The notes beneath the pieces were generated by a model that was not told where the DNA came from, did no database searches, and was given only the letters and a program-made list of their open reading frames with translations. A DNA stretch of 64,000 nucleotides, taken from the NCBI RefSeq assembly GCF_030440425.1, contig NZ_CP098023.1, positions 2,846,001-2,910,000 on the forward strand. Direction: 5' to 3'. Both the position numbers and the translations under genes were made by a program. This DNA comes from Microbulbifer sp. MI-G (GTDB lineage: Bacteria; Pseudomonadota; Gammaproteobacteria; Pseudomonadales; Cellvibrionaceae). Below, piece after piece: positions 1 to 11,768 of the stretch (positions are counted from its first letter, which is position 1; every line of letters begins with the position of its first letter).

Positions 1-2
1 TG

Positions 3-101
3 GCCTTTGGCCCCTACCTGGCCGGCGCCGGCTGGATTGCCATGCTGTGGGGGGAGCGGATACTGCACTGGTACCTGAACTTTGCCGGCCTCGACCACTG
101 A
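3..101 (+). CDS. pilD: Prepilin peptidase, C-terminal end only
   Basis: Only the last 32 codons and the TGA stop lie in the window; the gene begins before it. The visible tail ([17 protein letters not shown], then about 15 residues to LDH) matches the last membrane segment of type IV prepilin peptidase/N-methyltransferase, an inner-membrane aspartic protease that processes type IV pilins and type II secretion pseudopilins. The neighbour coaE, 75 bp downstream on the same strand, supports this because pilD-coaE-yacG is a conserved order in pseudomonads and relatives. Identification rests on a short segment plus context. Confidence 0.75.
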   Translation, partial: AFGPYLAGAGWIAMLWGERILHWYLNFAGLDH

Positions 102-176
102 TGCCCCTGTGCCCTTGGGCAGACCCGACAACTTGCCGTACACTGGGCTCCGGGTTTCACCAGGGGAGACAATACC

Positions 177-779
177 TTGTTTAGGGTTGGCCTGACCGGT
201 GGTATCGGCAGTGGCAAGTCGGCCGCTGCCGGGTGCTTCCGCGCATTGGGTATTCCTGTTGTGGATGCGGACTGGGCCGCACGGGTGGTGGTGCAGCCGG
301 GCCAACCGGCCCTGGAGGAGATCGCCCGGCACTTTGGTGGCGCCATACTGCTTGAAAACGGCGCCCTGGACCGGGCCGCACTGCGTACCCGGGTATTTGA
401 CGATCCCGCCGAGCGGGCCTGGCTGGAGCAGTTGCTGCATCCGTTGATCCGGGAGGAAATCAGCACCGCACTCAATCGGAGCCCGGGGCCCTACGCCATT
501 CTGGAATCCCCCCTGCTGATAGAGTCGGGCCAGGATCAGCTGGTAGACCGGATCTGTGTGATCGACCTGCCCGAATCCCTGCAGATTGCCCGCGCCTGCG
601 CCAGGGACAGTTGTTCCGGGGCACATGTCAGCAAGGTCATGGCAGCGCAGCTGAGCCGGGAGCAGCGCCTGGCACAAGCCGACGATGTACTGGACAATGC
701 AGCCGGTTTGGCGGCATTGCAGGCCCAGGTGGAAACTCTGCACAACCGCTATCTGCAATTGGCCGCTGCCACACCCTAA
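177..779 (+). CDS. coaE: Dephospho-CoA kinase
   Basis: Cytoplasmic kinase for the last step of coenzyme A synthesis: ATP phosphorylates the 3'-OH of dephospho-CoA. The 200-residue protein has the usual length. It opens with the P-loop GGIGSGKS at residues 8-15, followed by the family's early VVDAD segment. The start is a TTG at 177: AGGGGAG at 161-167 is a good ribosome-binding site with correct spacing, and translation from there puts the P-loop where the family has it. It sits between pilD and yacG, the standard order. Nothing looks damaged. Confidence 0.95.
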   Translation: MFRVGLTGGIGSGKSAAAGCFRALGIPVVDADWAARVVVQPGQPALEEIARHFGGAILLENGALDRAALRTRVFDDPAERAWLEQLLHPLIREEISTALNRSPGPYAILESPLLIESGQDQLVDRICVIDLPESLQIARACARDSCSGAHVSKVMAAQLSREQRLAQADDVLDNAAGLAALQAQVETLHNRYLQLAAATP

Positions 780-835
780 CTACCGGGGCGCACATTCAGA
801 TGACCAGCCCACCAATTACCGGTATCCTAGTCTCC

Positions 836-1051
836 ATGAACAAACGCAAAGCCGCCCCCACCTGTAACTGCCCCACCTGCAAGACACCCATCGCGTGGAG
901 TGACCGGTTTCCTTTCAGGCCGTTTTGCAGCGAGCGCTGCAAGTTGATCGACCTGGGCGAATGGGCCAGTGAAGGGCACAGGATAGCGGGCGAACCGGTC
1001 TGCGGCGAGGTGCCGGGGGCCGGACCAGGCCCGGACCAACCCAGGCACTAG
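836..1051 (+). CDS. yacG: DNA gyrase inhibitor / zinc-finger protein YacG
   Basis: Small zinc-binding protein of 71 residues (E. coli about 65) that in E. coli binds GyrB and inhibits gyrase. The zinc ligands are visible: C12-x2-C15 and C31-x3-C35, with the family's [19 protein letters not shown] sequence between and around them. The ATG at 836 gives the usual short N-terminus. An in-frame ATG at 800 would add twelve residues, and neither has a strong ribosome-binding site, so the start is uncertain. It follows coaE by 56 bp and is probably co-transcribed. Confidence 0.9.
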   Translation: MNKRKAAPTCNCPTCKTPIAWSDRFPFRPFCSERCKLIDLGEWASEGHRIAGEPVCGEVPGAGPGPDQPRH

Positions 1052-1082
1052 CCAAGTACAAGCTGGTTCACAAGCGGCTGGA

Positions 1083-1508
1083 TTACCGTCCCCGGGCGCT
1101 GTGTGCCGTACCTGGTCGCGCCCTTTTGAGCGCAGTGATTATTCCCCGATTGGCATCGGGAAAGTGGTACTGGTCCAGTGCCCGCAATGCCACCCAGGCA
1201 ATCTCCTGGCCCTCCCGGCCCTCAGCCTGGCCGGAAAACGCCGTGACCTGCCAGGTATCCAGCAACACGGTTTTTTCCCGGTAGGCATGGCGGATGGCCA
1301 CCAGCGGCTCCAGTGTGCGCACTGCGATGGCCACTTCCTCGCGCAGTTCGCGGCAAAGGGCCTGCTGGACACTTTCCCCCGCTTCCACCTTGCCTCCGGG
1401 AAATTCCCAGCACCCTCCCATATGCTGGTGCCGGAGGCGGCGGGCGATCAGGATTTTGCCGTCGCTGCGCACCACCACCCCAACGGCAACATGCACGGTT
1501 TCCTCCAC
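1083..1508 (-). CDS. mutT: 8-oxo-dGTP diphosphatase MutT (Nudix hydrolase)
   Basis: Cytoplasmic Nudix hydrolase expected to clear 8-oxo-dGTP from the nucleotide pool and so prevent A:T to C:G transversions. The full Nudix box is present at residues 39-61 (G-x5-E45-x7-R53-E54-x2-E57-E58), and the 141-residue length fits. The start is GTG at 1506-1508: GAGGAG lies about six bases upstream, partly inside the end of argJ. It lies 9 bp beyond the restored argJ stop, so the two are likely co-transcribed, as in pseudomonads. Confidence 0.92.
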   Translation of the reverse strand: MEETVHVAVGVVVRSDGKILIARRLRHQHMGGCWEFPGGKVEAGESVQQALCRELREEVAIAVRTLEPLVAIRHAYREKTVLLDTWQVTAFSGQAEGREGQEIAWVALRALDQYHFPDANRGIITALKRARPGTAHSARGR

Positions 1509-1517
1509 GGTGACTCC

Positions 1518-2719
1518 TCAGGACCGGTATTCGGCATTGATGGTGACATACCCGTGGGAGAAGTCACAGGTCCAGATATGCTCACTGCAGTGGCCGCGGC
1601 CCAGTGCAATATGGATGGTAAAGGCCGCTTTGGCGAACACCGCCGCGCCCTGGGCCTCCCGGTAGCCAGGGCGCGGCTGCCAGCCTCCACCACCGCTACC
1701 TCGTCCAGGGAGATATGCACCCGCCGGGTATCCAATCCGCCCCGTATGCCATTGCCAATGGCCATCACCAGCCGCCCCCAGTTCGGGTCCGAGGCGTAGA
1801 GGGCGGTTTTGACCAGCGGCGAGCGGCCCACGGCAAAGGCTACCGCCAGGGCCTCCTCGGGGCTTTTCGCCTCCGTCACCTGCACGGTGACAAACTTGCT
1901 GGCCCCCTCTCCGTCTTGCACGATCGCCTGGGCGAGGGCGATATGGACCTCTGTGATGGCCTGGCGCAGGGCGCGATAACCCGCATCCCCGGGTGTTATA
2001 TCCGGCCCGCCCGCCGCACCCGTGGCAATCAGGACACAGGCATCGTTGGTGGAGGTATCCCCGTCCACACAGATGCGATTGAAGGAAGCCCCCACCGCCT
2101 CTTTCGCCAGAGTATCCAGCAAGGACTGGGCAATGGCGGCATCGGTGGCGACATAGGCGAGCATGGTGGCCATATTCGGCTGGATCATACCGGCACCCTT
2201 GGCGATGCCGGTAACGGTAAGCTGCTCACCGTTGATCTCCAGGGTGCGGCTGGCAGTTTTGGCGCGAGTGTCGGTGGTGAGGATTGCCTGTGCGGCGCAA
2301 TCCCAGCCCCGCTGGCACAACTGCGCGGCGGCTGGGGGAATAGCGTCCAGCAGTTTCTGCAGCGGCAGGTGCTCGCCGATGACGCCGGTGCTAAAAGGCA
2401 GAACCTGTTCCGGGCGCACGGCCAGGGTCTCGGCCACGGCGGCACAGCAGGCCCGTGCATCCTTGAGCCCGCGCGCCCCGGTGGCGGCATTGGCGCTGCC
2501 GGCATTCACCAGCAGGGCGCGAATCCGCCCCCGGCGGAGGTGTTCCCTGGCCACCACCACCGGCGCTGCAGCAAAGGGATTTTGTGTAAACACAGCAGAG
2601 ACAGCGGCGCCTTTGTCAATTTCGACCAGCAACAGGTCATCGCGCTGCCAGTCTTGGAGACTGGCGGGGACGCTGGCAAGGCGTACCCCCTTCACGGGGG
2701 GCAGTGGTGATTGGGCCAT
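1518..2719 (-). pseudogene. argJ: ArgJ, glutamate N-acetyltransferase/amino-acid acetyltransferase, frameshifted near its end
   Basis: Bifunctional arginine-synthesis enzyme that recycles the acetyl group from N-acetylornithine to glutamate. It self-cleaves before a threonine nucleophile, visible here as T185 in KGAGMIQPNMATML. The start is the ATG at 2719; an upstream in-frame ATG would add an unlike leader. The last 45 or so codons are out of frame. After GSRAL the normal ending (YREAQGAAVFAKAAF..., then WTCDFSHGYVTINAEYRS and stop at 1518) continues only if one G is added to the GGG at 1669-1671. As written, translation runs unlike the family down to 1448, into mutT. The restored protein is 400 residues. 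Either a true mutation or a homopolymer sequencing error. Confidence 0.9.
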
Positions 2720-2879
2720 GGCGGTCACACTCGCGGGCTGCCCCGGCGCAGGGCTTGCAGGGCCTGGTCGGGGCATAAAAAGCAACATTATCAAAGTGAT
2801 CCGGGCGTCTGACAAGCCCTTTCCGATTTTTTCTGCGGTATACAGGTTTCATTCCGCAGATTATGCTTTCCTGATTGCC

Positions 2880-2912
2880 AAAAAACCCCCCTGCAATTGG
2901 CAGGGGGTTTTC
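2880..2912 (-). terminator. Intrinsic terminator downstream of secA
   Basis: Read on the minus strand this is a 10-bp GC-rich stem (CCCCCTGC paired with GCAGGGGG) with a short loop, followed by a run of seven T. It lies about 35 bp after the secA stop and before argJ, so it should end the secA transcript and separate the two genes. Confidence 0.85.
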
Positions 2913-2943
2913 ACTGGCTTGCCAGATGCTCTCATCCACGGGA

Positions 2944-5685
<2,742 letters not shown>

Positions 5686-5847
5686 TGTCTTGAAACCACT
5701 TATCTTATGTGCACTGTCAGTGCGAATGCTGGGCAGTGTGCTGCACCGACGCTCCTTTATGCGAGGGGTGCAAGTAAACAGGAAGGCGCTGATGCTGGCA
5801 ACTCCGATGCCGGTTGCCAGCGCTTGCGCGTATGGGAAGCGTAGTTG

Positions 5848-6783
5848 CTATCTGCCGGTGCGACGGATATAGCTGGCCGGGTCGACGGCGCGATTGTTCT
5901 TGAAGATTTCGAAGTGTACATGGGGGCCGGTAGAGCGCCCGCTGGAACCCATCTGGGCAATGACCTGCCCTTTTCTCACCACGTCCCCAAGGCCAACCTT
6001 GAGGGCGCTGTTGTGGCCGTAGCGGGTTGAATAGCCATTGCCGTGATTGATTTCCACCAACTGGCCATAGCCGTGCCGTTCATCGGCCCAGGTCACCACA
6101 CCGGCGGCGACGGAGACCACATCGGAGCCCATTTTGCCGGCAAAATCCACTCCCTTGTGCCAGGTGCGGCGCCCGGTGAAGGGGTCCGTGCGATAACCGT
6201 AGCGGGAAGACATCCACCCCTTGGTAATCGGGCGCCCGGCAATAAACTGCTCGTCCTCGAGCTTGAGGTTCGCCATCAGGGACTCGAGCATCTCGAGCTG
6301 CATCTGCCGGTCATCAATCTGCTGCGACAGATCATCGATTACATCGAGGAATCCGGGGGACTGGTAGGGCAGTTCGGAGGCACCGGCTACCTGGGGGTCT
6401 TCCGGACCGCCGAGCGCCGGAGGGGTGCCGAACTGAAATTCCCCCTCATCCAGGTTGGCGGCGGCGGTGAGGCGCTCACCCAGCGCATCGAGACGGGTGA
6501 GGCGCGCCTGCAACTCCGCCAGTTTTACCGTCAGCGCCACCAGCTGCTCCCGCGCCGCCCGGTCGGCCGCCCCGATTTCCTCCTGCTGCTTGCGCAGGGC
6601 CCGCTCCCACGCCTTGGCAGTGCGCGCATCGAACAGGTCGGTCTCCACCACCGACAGATTTGTGCCAAGCAAAAAGGCACCCACCGGGAGACCGAGCAAG
6701 CACAGCCCCAGCAGCGCTTTACTCAAGCCACCAAAATTGAAGCTGCGGGTTGCGCCGCGTTCGTTGACGAGAATGATTTTCAT
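5848..6783 (-). CDS. M23 family metallopeptidase (LytM-type), membrane-anchored
   Basis: Predicted periplasmic, inner-membrane-anchored peptidoglycan endopeptidase or LytM-type hydrolase activator. Residues about 22-45 form one membrane segment, residues 60-110 a coiled coil, and the C-terminal 120 residues the M23 domain. The zinc ligands are visible: HKGVDFA (H-x3-D) and HVHFEI (H-x-H). It lies between secA and lpxC, as in pseudomonads. The 311-residue length fits that family. The exact substrate bond and any dependence on a partner cannot be told from sequence. Confidence 0.9.
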   Translation of the reverse strand: MKIILVNERGATRSFNFGGLSKALLGLCLLGLPVGAFLLGTNLSVVETDLFDARTAKAWERALRKQQEEIGAADRAAREQLVALTVKLAELQARLTRLDALGERLTAAANLDEGEFQFGTPPALGGPEDPQVAGASELPYQSPGFLDVIDDLSQQIDDRQMQLEMLESLMANLKLEDEQFIAGRPITKGWMSSRYGYRTDPFTGRRTWHKGVDFAGKMGSDVVSVAAGVVTWADERHGYGQLVEINHGNGYSTRYGHNSALKVGLGDVVRKGQVIAQMGSSGRSTGPHVHFEIFKNNRAVDPASYIRRTGR

Positions 6784-6929
6784 AGCAAGCGGGGGAAAGT
6801 CGACATTCTATAGTTTTGATTATCCCTGCCAGGAATCCCGGCACTGCGGCGCACAGCGCGCCAATCACCGGTTGTGCAGCTGCCGCCAAAAGAGAAGCGG
6901 CTCTATCATGCCCGCTTCCCGCCGGGGGA

Positions 6930-7841
6930 TCAAACTGCCAGTATCGGCTTTACGTAGGAGATGGGCGCTTCCTGCTCGCTCTCGAAAGTTACCATTTCCC
7001 AGGCATCTTTCTGCGCCATCAGGTGGCGCAGTGATTTGTTGTTGAGCGCATGGCCGGATTTAAAGGCCTTAAACTCACCGATCAGGCTGGTGCCAAGCAG
7101 GTACAAATCACCAATGGCGTCCAGAATCTTGTGTTTCACAAATTCGTCTTCATACCGCAATCCACCTTCATTCAGAATACGGTACTGGTCGATCACAATA
7201 GCGTTGTCGACGGAACCGCCCTGCACCAAACCCTTGGAACGCAAGTATTCGATTTCATGCATAAAACCGAAAGTGCGCGCACGACTCACCTCCTTGACGA
7301 AGGAGGTACTGGAAAAGTCCACCGAGGAGGTCAGGTTGCGCCCCTGGAATACCGGGTGATCAAAGTCGATGGTGAAGGTCACCTTGAAGCCGTCGAACGG
7401 GACAAAGCTGGCAGTTTTGTCGCCTTCTTCTACTGTAACCGGCTTTTTGATGCGCAGGAATGTTTTCGGTGCAGACTGCTCCTGGATGCCGGCGGACTGG
7501 ATCAAAAACACAAACGGACCGGCGCTGCCGTCCATAATGGGGACTTCCTGGGCGGACAGCTCGACAATGGCATTGTCGATCCCCAGCCCCGCCATTGCCG
7601 AGAGCAGGTGCTCTACAGTCGCAATGCGTACACCGTCTTTCACCAGAGTTGTGGACAGCAGGGTGTCGCCCACATTTTCCGCCAGGGCCTCAATCTCCAC
7701 CACCGGGTCCAGGTCCGTTCTGCGGAACACGATGCCGCTGTCTACGGGGGCGGGCTTGAGGGTGAGAACCACTTTTTTGCCAGAGTGAAGACCTACACCA
7801 GTGGCGCGAATAGCATTCTTAAGCGTGCGCTGTTTGATCAT
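6930..7841 (-). CDS. lpxC: UDP-3-O-acyl-N-acetylglucosamine deacetylase
   Basis: Zinc deacetylase for the committed step of lipid A synthesis. With the ATG at 7841 the protein has 303 residues (E. coli 305) and begins MIKQRTLKN, the family start; an upstream extension to 7895 is unlike the family. The zinc ligands are H78 (VEHLLSA), H237 and D241 ([10 protein letters not shown]), and the catalytic H264 is in SGHALNNKS. It lies at the end of the division cluster next to ftsZ. A candidate promoter of its own is at 7886-7915. Confidence 0.97.
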   Translation of the reverse strand: MIKQRTLKNAIRATGVGLHSGKKVVLTLKPAPVDSGIVFRRTDLDPVVEIEALAENVGDTLLSTTLVKDGVRIATVEHLLSAMAGLGIDNAIVELSAQEVPIMDGSAGPFVFLIQSAGIQEQSAPKTFLRIKKPVTVEEGDKTASFVPFDGFKVTFTIDFDHPVFQGRNLTSSVDFSSTSFVKEVSRARTFGFMHEIEYLRSKGLVQGGSVDNAIVIDQYRILNEGGLRYEDEFVKHKILDAIGDLYLLGTSLIGEFKAFKSGHALNNKSLRHLMAQKDAWEMVTFESEQEAPISYVKPILAV

Positions 7842-7885
7842 GAAACTGTGTTTTCCCCGTCGGTGGGCCAAGCGGCAAGCAGCCG

Positions 7886-7915
7886 ATGCTAGCACAATTG
7901 CGACGCCAATACCAA
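7886..7915 (-). promoter_or_regulatory. Candidate lpxC promoter
   Basis: On the minus strand TTGGTA and TAGCAT are separated by 18 bp, with an extended -10 TG just before TAGCAT. Transcription would start near 7879, about 40 bp before the lpxC ATG. The rest of the 460-bp ftsZ-lpxC gap shows no gene; it holds this site and the ftsZ terminator. Confidence 0.45.
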
Positions 7916-8114
7916 TTCAGGGCAGGCGGTCATCTCAACACGCCGCTACCACTCTTTGAGGATAGATCAAGCAAGGATTGGAGCGCCACATCATTTGGCA
8001 ATAAGACAACATTCTATGTGCTTGAGTGCCGCAGGCGCTGTAAAAAATTGTTAATTATTCATCGACAGCGTGGATTGCCAGGGAAATATGGCACGGGGCG
8101 GCTAAGTCGTTGGG

Positions 8115-8136
8115 TTATAAAAGCCCAGCCGGGCTG
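8115..8136 (-). terminator. Putative terminator downstream of ftsZ
   Basis: On the minus strand a short stem AGCCC/GGGCT with a 4-nt loop is followed by TTTTATAA. It lies about 170 bp after the ftsZ stop and could close the dcw transcript before lpxC. The stem is short, so efficiency is doubtful. Confidence 0.5.
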
Positions 8137-8301
8137 AAGAGGGGAGGCCGGTTCAGTTTTCGATCTTGATCCAGGATCTGTCTCAAGATACACAATGCCC
8201 TCCCGGACCCGTTCTGGATCCGGGAAAGTCCCACCACAGAGGCGGCACCCGACTCGGGGGCCGGATGGACATGAGCAGTGAAGCCCCTGCGGTGCCGACA
8301 C

Positions 8302-9516
8302 TCAGTCGGCCTGGCGGCGCAGGAAGGCCGGAATATCCAGGTATTCCATATCGGTATCCGCCGGGCTTGGCGCCGGTGCCGGGCGTCTGGGGCGCTCGGC
8401 GTCCAGGCGCGGGCGGGGATCTGTACTCTCCCGCGGGGACAGACCGGCGGCGCTGTGGGGTTCGCGCATCTCGCGGGCCGGCTCGCGGGCCTCCCCGCGG
8501 CGGCCGTTGTCCACCACTTTGGCCGGGCGCGAGGACGGAGTGCCCTCCCCCAGACCCGCTGCGACAACCGTTACCCGCATCTCATCGCCGAGTTTGTCGT
8601 CTACCGCAGTGCCAATCACCACGGTGGCTTCGTCAGAGGCGATCTCCTGCACAATCTCTCCAACTTCCGAGTACTCCCCCAGGGTCAGCTCCTGGCAGCC
8701 GGACTCTTCACTGCCGGTGATGATGTTGACCAGAATACCGCGGGCACCGGACAGGTTTACATTGTCCAGCAACGGGCTGCGCACGGCTTTTTCCGCGGCT
8801 TCACGCGCGCGGCTTTCGCCGATAGCGGAACCGGAACCCATCATGGCCATGCCCATTTCGGACATCACGGTGCGCACATCGGCAAAGTCCACATTCATAA
8901 TGCCCGGGCGGATCATCAGGTCGGCAATGCCCTGCACGGCGCCGAGCAATACGTTGTCGGCCTCCTTGTAGGCGGACTTCATGGTGATCTTGCTGCCCAG
9001 CACCTCCAGCAGGCGGTCGTTGGGAATAGTGATCAGCGAGTCGACCTTGTCGCGCAGTTCGAGGATACCCTCCTCGGCCACCACGGTGCGCTTGCGCCCC
9101 TCGATCTTGAACGGGCGGGTGACAACCGCTACGGCGAGAATGCCGAGTTCTTTAGCGACCTCGGCAACCACCGGAGCACCGCCGGTTCCGGTACCGCCAC
9201 CCATGCCCGCGGTGATAAATACCATATCCGCACCGCTTAATACCTCGGCAATCCGGTCGCGATCCTCCAGAGCCGACTGGCGGCCAATATCGGGATTGGC
9301 ACCGGCACCCAAACCGCGGGTGATGGAACTGCCCAATTGCAAAATGGTTTGCGCCTGGATATCTTTCAGGGCCTGGGCGTCGGTGTTTGCGCAGATAAAA
9401 TCCACACCTTCCACATTGCTGGCAATCATCTGCTTCACGGCATTGCCGCCGCCGCCGCCGACACCAATTACCTTGATGACAGGTTTGTCCTGTACACTAT
9501 CAACTAGTTCGAACAT
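8302..9516 (-). CDS. ftsZ: Cell division protein FtsZ
   Basis: Tubulin-like GTPase that forms the cytokinetic Z ring. The GTP-binding signature GGGTGTG is at residues 106-112, the T7 loop follows in the middle domain, and a variable linker leads to the conserved C-terminal peptide (MEYLDIPAFLRRQAD) that docks FtsA and ZipA. The 404-residue length is normal. AAAGGGG lies before the ATG. It is the last gene of the dcw run, 87 bp after ftsA. Confidence 0.98.
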   Translation of the reverse strand: MFELVDSVQDKPVIKVIGVGGGGGNAVKQMIASNVEGVDFICANTDAQALKDIQAQTILQLGSSITRGLGAGANPDIGRQSALEDRDRIAEVLSGADMVFITAGMGGGTGTGGAPVVAEVAKELGILAVAVVTRPFKIEGRKRTVVAEEGILELRDKVDSLITIPNDRLLEVLGSKITMKSAYKEADNVLLGAVQGIADLMIRPGIMNVDFADVRTVMSEMGMAMMGSGSAIGESRAREAAEKAVRSPLLDNVNLSGARGILVNIITGSEESGCQELTLGEYSEVGEIVQEIASDEATVVIGTAVDDKLGDEMRVTVVAAGLGEGTPSSRPAKVVDNGRRGEAREPAREMREPHSAAGLSPRESTDPRPRLDAERPRRPAPAPSPADTDMEYLDIPAFLRRQAD

Positions 9517-9603
9517 TGCTGTTCCCCTTTCTTGCTCATGTCGAATTCTACTGCCGCGCCGAAAAAAATCTCTCCCGGGGCGGCTAATTCTGGTTGCACG
9601 CTA

Positions 9604-10839
9604 TTACATATTGCCGCGAAACCAGTGCTTCACTTTGTCCCACCACTGGTTTTCGTTGTGCGCGGGCGGCATTTTGCCTTCTGCGGCCTCTTCCTGCTGC
9701 ATCGCGTACATCAATAATCCAACCCCGGTGGAGTAGATTGGATTGTTCACAATATCGGTGAGCCCGGAAATTCCCTGGGGGACGGCAAGCCGCACCGGCA
9801 TATGGAAAATCTCCTCGGCCAGTTCAACGGCACCCTCCATCTTCGGAGAGCCACCGGTCAACACCACACCCGCCGCGCACAGGTCCTCAAAACCACTGCG
9901 GCGCAGTTCGGCCTGCACCAGAGTGAACAATTCGTCGTAACGGGGCTCTATCACTTCCGCCAGGGCTTGCCGGGACAAATCCCTGGGCGCCCTGTCGCCC
10001 ACACTCGGCACCTTGATGGTCTCGCCCTCCCGGGCAAGTTTGGCCAGCGCGCAGGCATATTTGATTTTCAGCTCCTCTGCATGCGGTGTCGGTGTGCGCA
10101 GTGCCATGGCGATATCGTTGGTCACCTGGTCCCCGGCGATGGGTATCACCCCGGTGTGACGAATCGCGCCGCCGGTAAATACGGCGATATCGGTTGTGCC
10201 TCCGCCGATATCCACCATGCACACCCCCAACTCTTTCTCATCCTCGGTCAGCACTGCATAACTGGAAGCCAGTTGCTCCAGAATGACATCCTCAACCTCA
10301 AGTCCACAGCGGCGGATACATTTTTCAATATTCTGCGCAGCATTGACCGCACCGCTGACCAGGTGCACTTTCGCCTCCAGGCGTACCCCGGACATGCCCA
10401 GAGGTTCTTTCACTCCCTCCTGGTTATCGATCAGATACTCCTGGGGGAGCGTGTGCAGAATCTTCTGGTCCGCCGGAATAGCGACCGCCCGCGCCGCATC
10501 TATCACCCGGTCGAGATCCTGTTGGGTCACCTCCCGGTCCTTGATGGCGACAATACCGTGGGAGTTCAGGCTGCGAATATGGCTGCCCGCGATGCCGGCA
10601 TATACGGAGTGAATTTCACAACCCGCCATCAGTTCCGCCTCTTCCACCGCGCGCTGGATGGATTGCACGGTGGATTCGATATTCACCACCACACCCTTTT
10701 TCATTCCAGTAGAGCGATGGGAACCGATACCGACAATATTGAGTTCGCCATCAGCGGAAACCTCGCCCACAATGGCGACCACCTTGGAAGTGCCGATATC
10801 CAGTCCCACCATCATGCGCTGATCGGATACTTGTGTCAT
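9604..10839 (-). CDS. ftsA: Cell division protein FtsA
   Basis: Actin-fold ATPase that tethers FtsZ to the inner membrane and recruits later division proteins. The ATG at 10839 (GCGAGG upstream) gives 411 residues beginning MTQVSDQRMMVGLDIGTSK, the first phosphate loop of the fold; the longer in-frame leader is not family-like. CMVDIGGGTTDIAVF is the second phosphate loop. The C-terminus ends with a basic/aromatic amphipathic stretch (WDKVKHWFRGNM), the membrane-targeting helix. It lies between ftsQ and ftsZ as usual. Confidence 0.97.
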   Translation of the reverse strand: MTQVSDQRMMVGLDIGTSKVVAIVGEVSADGELNIVGIGSHRSTGMKKGVVVNIESTVQSIQRAVEEAELMAGCEIHSVYAGIAGSHIRSLNSHGIVAIKDREVTQQDLDRVIDAARAVAIPADQKILHTLPQEYLIDNQEGVKEPLGMSGVRLEAKVHLVSGAVNAAQNIEKCIRRCGLEVEDVILEQLASSYAVLTEDEKELGVCMVDIGGGTTDIAVFTGGAIRHTGVIPIAGDQVTNDIAMALRTPTPHAEELKIKYACALAKLAREGETIKVPSVGDRAPRDLSRQALAEVIEPRYDELFTLVQAELRRSGFEDLCAAGVVLTGGSPKMEGAVELAEEIFHMPVRLAVPQGISGLTDIVNNPIYSTGVGLLMYAMQQEEAAEGKMPPAHNENQWWDKVKHWFRGNM

Positions 10840-10952
10840 ATTGCTACCAACCTCGCAGGGCAGTGTGCCCGGCCTCGCCAATAAAAACCCGCAGGAATAC
10901 CACCTTCACTGTTAAACCACATTTTCAACTGCAGCCCTCGCCGCCTCCCTGT

Positions 10953-11768
10953 TTACTTCTGTCCATTCTTCCACTGAACCGCTACTGCATTGCCATAGCG
11001 GGTATCCACCCCGGCCACCTTGTGTAAATGCGGCGCGAGCAATCCGCGGCTCAGGAGGAGAAAGCGGTTGACCCGTTCCAGCAGCGCGTCATGCCCCAGT
11101 TTTAATTCAATTCCCGATACCAATTCCAGACGCCAGCCACTCAGGTCGTCAAATGACAACCGTTTGACTTCCATATCCCGGGAAGTCAGTATTCCCGCCA
11201 GGGCTTGGTACTGCGTCATAATCTGTCCCACCAGCAACTCATCCCCGGCGAGTTCGGGCAGTGCTTTCACATGCATGTGTGCCGGTCTTGGCAATAATGC
11301 CCCGCTCGCAACCAGCAACCGGTCACCTCCCCATACCGCGAGGGGCTGTGCTTCCGCAATCTCTACCAGAACCCCTCTCGGCCAGCGTCGACGGACTGAC
11401 GCCGAGGTGACCCAGGGATTGGCCAACAGCGCCGATTGCATCGCGCGGATATCCACGGAAAAAAAACCGGCCTGCAAATAAGGCAGCAGTATTTCCTTTA
11501 ACTGCACCTCGTGCACTGCGTTAAAAACCCCGCGGACCTCTACCTGCTCCAGTGCATCCATTTTCCCCAGTGGCACCACCTGAAGTCTCTGCCTCAACCA
11601 GTGGCCGCCATAAAGCAGCCCGCAAGCCAGACTCACAGCGAGTATCAAAGTCACGCCAAAGCGCCAGACAATACCGCGTGCGGTAGTTTTCTGAGCGGCT
11701 ATGGGTCGGGCTCCGCGTACAGGTCTGCCCAATTTTTTCGTGGGCTGCTTTCCTGTGCGCTTCACCAC
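10953..11768 (-). CDS. ftsQ: Cell division protein FtsQ
   Basis: Bitopic divisome protein that links early and late division proteins by binding FtsB/FtsL. It has a basic cytoplasmic N-terminus, one membrane span at about 34-54, a POTRA domain (DALEQVEVRGVFN onward) and the C-terminal FtsQ beta domain ending VAVQWKNGQK. The 271 residues are typical. Its ATG directly abuts the murC stop, so the ddl gene that commonly sits between murC and ftsQ is absent. Confidence 0.95.
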   Translation of the reverse strand: MVKRTGKQPTKKLGRPVRGARPIAAQKTTARGIVWRFGVTLILAVSLACGLLYGGHWLRQRLQVVPLGKMDALEQVEVRGVFNAVHEVQLKEILLPYLQAGFFSVDIRAMQSALLANPWVTSASVRRRWPRGVLVEIAEAQPLAVWGGDRLLVASGALLPRPAHMHVKALPELAGDELLVGQIMTQYQALAGILTSRDMEVKRLSFDDLSGWRLELVSGIELKLGHDALLERVNRFLLLSRGLLAPHLHKVAGVDTRYGNAVAVQWKNGQK

